DNA of 64,000 bases from positions 1 through 64,000 of the forward strand of contig JAFXZK010000022.1 of the NCBI GenBank assembly GCA_017541265.1. The letters are read 5' to 3'. This document shows positions 59,012 to 64,000 of this stretch, piece after piece. Source of the DNA: Bacteroidaceae bacterium (GTDB lineage: Bacteria > Bacteroidota > Bacteroidia > Bacteroidales > Bacteroidaceae). Both the position numbers and the translations under genes were made by a program. Below the pieces are notes generated by a model. The model saw nothing but the letters and a program-made list of their open reading frames with translations, did no database searches and was not told the origin of the DNA. Position 1 is the stretch's first letter; the number at the start of each line of letters is the position of its first letter.

Positions 59012-59815
59012 ATGGGTGTGACATACGATAATAAAGCGCAGCATTTCGTGTTCGACTTCGAACACGACGGCACAGAGGATATTGTCAGCCTGACGGGCGA
59101 CGGCTATCAAGTGGAGGCTTTTGGCAGATGCTTCTACTATGGCTATGAGTTCGCCGATCAGGTTGACGGGAATGTGCGCTCGGCCTTTATCAAGTATGTC
59201 AAGTTCACGGAGGACTTGCAGAACAACCCGGACCTGACGCAGTTCATCAAGAAGGCTATCGACCAGCTGAACCGCCGCGTCAACCTTTATGATTACAATC
59301 TCGTTGTCATGCCAGAGTCATCGAGCAGAGTCAACCTGTACATGCTGCGCTACATTTACCGCTTTGCCCAGCCGATGCTGAGGAAGATGGAGCTGGTAAA
59401 GTCGCTTCCTGCCAGCATATCTTTCGATATGGATGCATACGAGAAGCAGTATCTTGACGATGTGCTGGAGAATGGTCGCCCGCGATACACGCAAGCCCAA
59501 AAGGACGAAGTAAAGTTGTCTATTATGAAGATGCTCGACCTGATTCATCAGAAAGACTATTTCACGATAGCCCGTGATGTCCGCAAGAGCCGCTTCCGCC
59601 CCTACATAATGAACTTCCTTCGCTTTGCCACAGAAGAGGACAAGGAACTTTGTGCCACAATTCGGAACCAGAACATCCTTGTGATGGATGATGTCACAAC
59701 CAGCGGTTCCACACTAAACGAGATACTTCGCACCCTACGCATTCTTAACGAGGACAACGAGATAACCGTTTTTAGTCTTATCGGTCGCAAAGACTTGATG
59801 GCTGAAGCGGTGTAA
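59012..59815 (+). CDS. Phosphoribosyltransferase-domain protein
   Basis: 267 residues. The C-terminal third has the PRPP-binding signature of type I phosphoribosyltransferases (NILVMDDVTTSGSTLNEIL), and an upstream VVMPESSSRVNLYMLRYI line fits the rest of the fold. The N-terminal ~60 residues (VTYDNKAQHFVFDFEHDG) are not part of the standard domain. A ~90-residue helical insertion with YTQAQKDEVKLSIMKMLDLI separates the two fold elements. Substrate and role are unknown; nucleotide salvage or a regulatory role are both possible. The bcp gene follows after 48 bp on the same strand. Confidence 0.75.
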   Translation: MGVTYDNKAQHFVFDFEHDGTEDIVSLTGDGYQVEAFGRCFYYGYEFADQVDGNVRSAFIKYVKFTEDLQNNPDLTQFIKKAIDQLNRRVNLYDYNLVVMPESSSRVNLYMLRYIYRFAQPMLRKMELVKSLPASISFDMDAYEKQYLDDVLENGRPRYTQAQKDEVKLSIMKMLDLIHQKDYFTIARDVRKSRFRPYIMNFLRFATEEDKELCATIRNQNILVMDDVTTSGSTLNEILRTLRILNEDNEITVFSLIGRKDLMAEAV

Positions 59816-59863
59816 TTATTGTTAACCGAGCAAAGTGTTGAAAACAACCAAACAATAAGAACC

Positions 59864-60343
59864 ATGAAGATTGGAGACCGTGCGCCCGAGGTTTTGGGCA
59901 AGGACGAACAGGGACGGGACATCCGTCTGAGTGACTATAAGGGCAGGAAGCTCGTGCTGTACTTCTACCCGAAGGACAATACGAGCGGCTGTACGGCTGA
60001 GGCTTGCAGTTTGCGAGACCGATATGGGGAATTGCAGGGGGCTGGCTACGAGGTGGTCGGTGTGAGCAAGGATTCGGCAGCTTCGCATCAGAAGTTCAAG
60101 GAGAAGCATTCATTGCCTTTTCCCCTCATTGCCGATGTTGACAAGACATTGCTTGAGGCGATGGGTGCCTGGGGCGAGAAGGTGATGTACGGCAAGAAGA
60201 CACTGGGCACCATCCGCACGACCTTTATCATTAACGAGGAAGGCATCATCGAGCAAATCTTCGCCGGTAAACAGGTGAATACCAAGGAACACGCCGGACA
60301 GATACTCGGGGCCACTTCCTCCGCCACCCCCACGGAACGATAG
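59864..60343 (+). CDS. bcp: Thiol peroxidase of the Bcp/PrxQ family
   Basis: 159 residues from the ATG at 59864, which gives the expected start MKIGDRAPEVLGKDEQGRDI. It reduces hydrogen peroxide and organic peroxides in the cytoplasm. The peroxidatic cysteine is in YPKDNTSGCTAEACSLRD, with the resolving cysteine probably five residues later (CTAEAC). KTLGTIRTTFIINEEG marks the C-terminal half. It is followed by palindromic GGACTGCAGTCC repeats that may terminate transcription. Confidence 0.95.
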   Translation: MKIGDRAPEVLGKDEQGRDIRLSDYKGRKLVLYFYPKDNTSGCTAEACSLRDRYGELQGAGYEVVGVSKDSAASHQKFKEKHSLPFPLIADVDKTLLEAMGAWGEKVMYGKKTLGTIRTTFIINEEGIIEQIFAGKQVNTKEHAGQILGATSSATPTER

Positions 60344-60475
60344 CAGTACTACCACAGTTGTACTCTTGTACTACCATGGGAGGACTGCAGTACCACCGCG
60401 GTGGGACTGCAGTCCTCCTATTGAGTTTTTATCGGAGGACTGCAGTCCTCTTTATGTGGCAACATTCCAGTACTG
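60344..60475. repeat. GGACTGCAGTCC palindromes after bcp
   Basis: GGAGGACTGCAGTACCACCG with CGGTGGGACTGCAGTCCTCC forms a 40-bp palindrome (60379-60418). A shorter GAGGACTGCAGTCCTC follows at 60435-60450. Further fragments (GTACTACCA, CCAGTACTGG) lie on both sides. The first palindrome followed by TTTTTAT could end the bcp transcript. Confidence 0.85.
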
Positions 60476-60687
60476 GGACTGACTCACGATGTTTTCCCGC
60501 CTGATTTTCTCGTAGCTATGCCTTAGCCCTAAAGGGTCTAAGAAAGTCCAACGAGTTCTTAGCCAAGGGCATCGCCCTGGGTATGATATGTGACCATAAG
60601 GGTAACAGCGCCCAGCAAGGGCAAAAGCTTTATTTTCGAATGTTTATGCCTTTTCAATGGCTGTCAAGCTCGGCACAACTCCGATGT
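60476..60687. other. Degenerate intergenic sequence
   Basis: About 210 bp with no gene I can support. Several GCCC...GGGC pairs occur (for example GGGCATCGCCCTGGG near 60566 and GCGCCCAGCAAGGGCAAAAG near 60607), so it may be another decayed repeat element. The downstream part adjoins the end of the frameshifted barrel-like gene. Confidence 0.4.
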
Positions 60688-61384
60688 TTAGAAGAGATAA
60701 GAGAGTTTTGCACCAAAGAATCCACCTCTTTCTATGTTATAAACGCATTTACAGCCCAAGGAAATGTTTTTGTACACTTGAACACCTATGCTACAGTCTA
60801 TGTCAAAGGAGTGATAAATAGTGGTGGATTGGCTTCTCCATTCATAGGTATAATCTAATGAGTAACCTACACTTAAATCGGCATAGCCCCTAAACCACTT
60901 ATAAGAAGGAGTATTACCCCGAACACCTAAAACATTTATATTCAAGATGCCTTCCTCTTTTGGATTGTAGCATACTACTGTCATGTATGATACACCAAAA
61001 AATGTTCCAGCCGACATACTGATTGAATTCTCTTCTGAGCTGATATCCAAAGCCCCAGCCTGTTCCGATACAGAAATCTATCTCATTCGTGAACTTTTTC
61101 TCCTTTCCATATTTTGAATAGTAGTATTTTGTTCCTATTGGTTCTGGCTTGTTGTTGAAAGTCTGCACTTCACCATTCTTGTACTTCACAGAGTAGAGGT
61201 TTGACCGCTTTTCGATGAAGACAGGGCCATCCTCGTTGTTGCTCTTCTTGTATTTTACCTCTGTCGGAGATACTTCAAGTACCTTTACGTTTTCTACTTC
61301 ACCGCCTTTTCGCACCAGGATGTCCTGGGCATTCAAGGATAGGGTGCTTGTGGCAAAGATTGCCGCGAAAAGAATTTTATTCAT
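60688..61384 (-). pseudogene. Frameshifted exported barrel-like protein
   Basis: The first frame starts at the ATG at 61384 with a signal peptide (MNKILFAAIFATSTLSLNAQ) and a conserved-looking domain (VLEVSPTEVKYKKSNNEDGP, LYSVKYKNGEVQTF), then GWGFGYQLRREFNQYVGWN. The second frame continues with FFGVSYMTVVCYN to the end at 60688 (GGFFGAKLSYLF), like a small outer-membrane beta-barrel. They would join into about 232 residues by losing one base in a run of six T (plus strand A at 60997-61002). The change may be a real mutation, reversible slippage or a sequencing error. Original function unknown. Confidence 0.75.
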
Positions 61385-61427
61385 ATAGTTCGAGTTTATT
61401 AGTTGCTTTGAAAAGGACAACAAAAAA

Positions 61428-61575
61428 CGTGGACTTCATTCGTCTACGTTTACTGAGGTATTGGGGATAACCGTTGCTACTTTAACGAGTAAAAGCCCAC
61501 GCCGAACCGACGTGAGCATTAGTCTTTTACTCTCGTAGCTTTACTTATAATTCCCCAATTATCAGTAAACAAGAA
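61428..61575. ncRNA. Candidate structured RNA: long nested hairpin
   Basis: GTTTACTGAGGTATTGGGGA (61448-61467) pairs, with minor irregularity, with TCCCCAATTATCAGTAAAC (61552-61570). Inside, CGAGTAAAAG (61486-61495) pairs with CTTTTACTCTCG (61524-61535) and a CACG/CGTG tip closes the rod. Internal loops flank the inner stem. Unlike most palindromes in the window it is not made of short tandem units. A rod with internal loops of about 125 nt recalls 6S RNA, but I cannot assign it to a family. The strand is not determined. Confidence 0.35.
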
Positions 61576-61652
61576 TTCAAGCTAACGCTTTTGTCTATTA
61601 TGTCTAATTCCTGTGTTTATGCCATAGGCCGATTCAAAATGAAAGTTGAATA

Positions 61653-62051
61653 CTATGCTTCTAATCGTTCCTTTATCTTGCTGATAAGATTTTGGGCAGG
61701 CTCAAGTCTTTCTTTCAGTACCTCCGGCTCGACTTCGAAGACACAATTGTAGTCAGACTCTTCACGCATTGTCTGTAGTTGGTTGTAGAGGCGGCCAAAT
61801 TCAATCGGGAAAATACCTGTCTTGATATAATGGAGATTGAATATGGCATGTGAGCCTTTGTGGGTGTTCACAGAATGACCGTCGTGAATAAGCAGTGCGT
61901 TAATGGCGTGGAACACTGCATAGTAGAGACGATTGGCAGCACCGCTCCATTTGTCGGCAGCAACAAGGACATCTATCTCTTCGTATGTCTCAAGGGCTTT
62001 CTTAAGCTCCAATGCGACAAGAGTCGTGCGTTCGTCATTCGTCAAACTCAT
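61653..62051 (-). CDS. HEPN-domain protein, partner of MNT nucleotidyltransferase
   Basis: 132 residues, all helical. The segment SGAANRLYYAVFHAINALLI, with Arg and His spaced as R-x6-H, and the following THKGSHAIFNLHYI are typical of HEPN proteins encoded beside MNT nucleotidyltransferases. In such pairs the HEPN protein is usually an RNase toxin and the MNT protein the antitoxin that modifies it. Its start overlaps the MNT stop by 4 bp (ATGA). Whether this pair acts as a toxin-antitoxin system is inferred from the families. Confidence 0.88.
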   Translation of the reverse strand: MSLTNDERTTLVALELKKALETYEEIDVLVAADKWSGAANRLYYAVFHAINALLIHDGHSVNTHKGSHAIFNLHYIKTGIFPIEFGRLYNQLQTMREESDYNCVFEVEPEVLKERLEPAQNLISKIKERLEA

Positions 62052-62368
62052 TGCAAAACATATTTGTCTCGTTCCACATTCTTATAGTAAGGAAGGAAAG
62101 TCCAGGTATCCCATTGCTGCTTGGCATATATCGCAGGATTGATTTCCTCGCCGATGTCCCAACCAAGTTCCCGGAAAGGATAGGTGACATCATAGTCGCT
62201 TGCTTCCAGCTTGGGCTTGTTCAGGAGAATCAATATATCCCAATCCGAACCTTCGTGAGCATCGCCACGGGCACGGGAACCATATAGCCAGACTTGTCCG
62301 TCAAGCGGAACCACCTTCCGGCTGGTTTCTTTTATCTTCCGGATTATTTCCTCCTCTTTTGCTGTCAT
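62048..62368 (-). CDS. MNT-family nucleotidyltransferase
   Basis: 106 residues. The minimal nucleotidyltransferase core has the pattern G-S-x(10)-D-x-D: YGSRARGDAHEGSDWDILIL. It is expected to transfer AMP or another nucleotide to its HEPN partner, encoded directly downstream with a 4-bp overlap, and so neutralise it. No other domain is present. Confidence 0.9.
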   Translation of the reverse strand: MTAKEEEIIRKIKETSRKVVPLDGQVWLYGSRARGDAHEGSDWDILILLNKPKLEASDYDVTYPFRELGWDIGEEINPAIYAKQQWDTWTFLPYYKNVERDKYVLQ

Positions 62369-62461
62369 AATCCTTTATATTATGCTTTCTGCCTGCAAAG
62401 TTACGTTTTTTTCTTTGCATTCCAAGAAGAACTAAAGGAAAAAGTCACAAAAGAACATAAA

Positions 62462-62541
62462 ACCACGAATTGCACAAATTACACAAATAGCTATGCTTTT
62501 GAGGGGCGATGTGAATTCGTGCAATTTGTGTAATTCGTGGT
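62462..62541. repeat. Inverted repeat of 9-bp units downstream of the SPFH gene
   Basis: ACCACGAATTGCACAAATTA with CACAAAT (62462-62488) is inverted at 62514-62541 (AATTCGTGCAATTTGTGTAA, TTCGTGGT). Units of 9 bp (AATTGCACA, AATTACACA) build the arms. It lies between the MNT gene start and the SPFH gene end and may end transcription of the latter. Confidence 0.85.
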
Positions 62542-62550
62542 GAAAGAGAT

Positions 62551-63495
62551 TTATTCTGTCTTGAAGAGGTCTTTGATGCCGCCGATGGAGCCGAGCAGGT
62601 TGGTGGCTTCGTAGGGCAGATAGACGGTCTTCGTCTTGTCGCCTTCGGCCAGCTCTTGCATCATCTGGATGTACTTCTGGGCTAGGAGGTAGTTGGCGGG
62701 ATTCGTGGACTTGCCCACGGCTTCGGTGATAAGCTCGATGGCCTTTGCCTCGGCTTCTGCCACGCGGATGCGGGCCTGTGCCTCACCCTCGGCCTGCAGG
62801 ATGGCTTCCTGCTTGGCGGCTTCGGCTTTGTTCACGATGGCCGTGCGTTCGCCCTCGGAGGCAAGAATCTCGGCAGCCTTCTGACCCTCGGAGGTGAGAA
62901 TCTGGGCACGCTTGTTACGCTCGGCCTGCATCTGTTTCTCCATGGCAGAGAGCACAGAGTCTGGAGGCGTAATGTCCTGCAACTCAACACGGTTCACCTT
63001 CACGCCCCACTTGTCGGTGGCGTCGTCGAGCACGGCGGAGAGCTTCTTGTTGATGGTGTCGCGAGAGGTCAAAGTCTCGTCCAGCTCCAGTTCGCCGATG
63101 ATGTTACGCAGGGTTGTCTGCGTCAGCTTCTCGATGGCGTTGGGCAGGTTGTTGATTTCGTAGGTCGCCTTGAACGGGTCAACGATTTGGAAGTAGAGCA
63201 GGGCGTTGATTTCCGTCTGCACATTGTCCTTCGTGATGACGTTCTGCTTTGGGAAGTCATAGACCTGTTCGCGGAGGTCGATGGTCGTGGAGTACTGGTA
63301 GCGACCGTGGTTGAGCACTACGATAGACTTGGCGCGGTCGATGAAGGGGATGATGATGTTGATGCCCGGCTGCAGGGTAGCGTAGTAGCGTCCGAGGCGC
63401 TCCACAATCTTGGTTTCCGACTGAGGGATAATCACGAGTGCCATTTTGGCGAAGAGTACCACCAGAACAACGATGGCGATGAATACGTAAGTCAT
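62551..63495 (-). CDS. SPFH/stomatin-family membrane protein
   Basis: 314 residues. One N-terminal membrane helix (VFIAIVVLVVLFAKMALVI) is followed by the SPFH domain (IVERLGRYYATLQPGINIII, LREQVYDFPKQNVITKDNV) and an alanine- and glutamate-rich coiled coil (AEAAKQEAILQAEGEAQARI). This is the paraslipin/QmcA type, which forms large membrane rings. The upstream neighbour is an NfeD protein, a pairing well known for this family, in which NfeD helps organise or tether the ring. Function is likely membrane quality control. Confidence 0.95.
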   Translation of the reverse strand: MTYVFIAIVVLVVLFAKMALVIIPQSETKIVERLGRYYATLQPGINIIIPFIDRAKSIVVLNHGRYQYSTTIDLREQVYDFPKQNVITKDNVQTEINALLYFQIVDPFKATYEINNLPNAIEKLTQTTLRNIIGELELDETLTSRDTINKKLSAVLDDATDKWGVKVNRVELQDITPPDSVLSAMEKQMQAERNKRAQILTSEGQKAAEILASEGERTAIVNKAEAAKQEAILQAEGEAQARIRVAEAEAKAIELITEAVGKSTNPANYLLAQKYIQMMQELAEGDKTKTVYLPYEATNLLGSIGGIKDLFKTE

Positions 63496-63556
63496 AATGG
63501 TTAAATTTATAATTTTACAATTTACAATTTATTTACTGCTTAGTTTAAGTGTGAGG

Positions 63557-63742
63557 TTTTTTACCACGGATTACACGGATTGAACGGATTGGCTCTGGAT
63601 GCCTTCATTTGTCTCGGATTCATCGGATTGGCTCCGCCCTGACAAATCCGCTAAATCTGAAAGAAATACATGACGATATAATCCGTTTAATCTGTTGACT
63701 TACCCTTTGGTCGTCGAGCCTTGCTTCAATCCGTGGTGAAAA
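63557..63742. repeat. Long imperfect inverted repeat of CGGATT units between SPFH and NfeD genes
   Basis: ACCACGGATTACACGGATTG and AACGGATTGG near the left end pair with TTCAATCCGTGGTGAAAAC at the right end. The interior holds further CGGATT and AATCCG units. The composition is like the palindrome at 20930-20994. Confidence 0.75.
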
Positions 63743-63748
63743 CATACA

Positions 63749-64000
63749 TCAAGAGTCAATTGTTTCCACTGTGATGATGGTGCTTTCTCTCGATACGACT
63801 TTCACGTTGGAGCCTTCGGGAATATCCTGAGGTTCGTTGGTGACTGCCTTCCAGATGTCGCCGTCGATTTGTACGCGACCGAAGCTGTCGGCCTTCACCG
63901 TCTCCACCACACGGCCTTTGCGCCCAAGCAGGGCATCGGCGTTGCTCACGCGGTTCGGCTCGTTCTTGTGCAGGAAGCGCACGGCAAAGGGGCGCACGAA
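63749..64000 (-). CDS. NfeD-family protein, C-terminal part (cut by window end)
   Basis: The visible 83 or so residues are the C-terminal OB-fold of an NfeD protein (LLGRKGRVVETVKADSFGRV, GSNVKVVSRESTIITVETID). The full protein should continue beyond base 64000 with membrane helices. It acts with the SPFH protein encoded next, and the two are separated by an inverted repeat. An internal Met at 63997 is not the real start. Confidence 0.85.
   Translation of the reverse strand, partial: FVRPFAVRFLHKNEPNRVSNADALLGRKGRVVETVKADSFGRVQIDGDIWKAVTNEPQDIPEGSNVKVVSRESTIITVETIDS

Noticed and set aside
1..64000. tRNA or rRNA genes and classical insertion sequences
   Set aside because: I read the gaps between genes for cloverleaf-like sequence and for transposase genes with terminal repeats and found none apart from the RAYT.

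Overview
This window looks like chromosomal DNA from a Bacteroidales bacterium, most probably a Prevotella-type genus. The evidence is the set of TAnnTTTG-type -7 promoters, the psd-pssA and mnmG-apt-uvrC-dtd gene orders, a three-subunit fumarate reductase, M56/BlaI regulators, a rhamnogalacturonan-degrading gene cluster, and a giant secreted protein with a Prevotella-like C-terminal tail. Assignment below order level is inference. I see no tRNA, rRNA, CRISPR array, prophage or classical insertion sequence.

Layout. 1-9.4 kb: a 2.8 thousand-residue repeat-built secreted protein and a lipoprotein, between two copies of an ~80-bp direct repeat. 9.8-11.9 kb: a BlaI/M56 regulatory pair separated by sixteen heptanucleotide repeats. 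12.1-20.6 kb: a DUF4294 protein, then three secreted glycoside hydrolases (a GH105-GH106 fusion, GH28 and GH2) that fit stepwise breakdown of rhamnogalacturonan I. 21-27 kb: cysS, a small acidic protein, trxA and dnaE. 27.2-32.9 kb: psd-pssA, an RNA methyltransferase, an AT-rich gap with many DnaA-box-like sites, nadA and a cation/proton antiporter. 33-43 kb: a fimbrillin-like protein, polA, a polyprenyl synthase, a Tat-exported oxidoreductase, gluQ, a REP-associated tyrosine transposase (RAYT) and a SpmA/B-type membrane protein. 43-53 kb: housekeeping genes on the minus strand (ruvB, ybeY, a C-terminal processing protease, deoC, a MazG-like protein, dtd, uvrC, apt, mnmG). 53-57 kb: frdC-frdA-frdB, interrupted by a four-helix-bundle gene. 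57-64 kb: two toxin-antitoxin pairs, a lipoprotein behind a structured leader, a phosphoribosyltransferase-like protein, bcp, a frameshifted barrel-like gene, and an SPFH/NfeD pair.

The most unusual property is the density of short palindromic and tandem elements, in several sequence families. Many sit between genes, but at least nine lie in frame inside genes (M56 peptidase, GH105-GH106, GH2, polA, gluQ, RAYT, mnmG). They encode extra peptide, in one case most of a signal peptide. Three observations stand out. (1) A RAYT gene carries two copies of a REP-like hairpin inside its reading frame and a third directly after its stop codon. (2) A four-helix-bundle gene between frdA and frdB is bracketed by a perfect 22-bp inverted repeat made of 8-bp units. 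(3) The leader of a lipoprotein gene can fold either into a closed three-stem structure or into an intrinsic terminator that uses the same strand, as in a riboswitch or attenuator. All structures and homologies were read by eye; no search or folding program was run.
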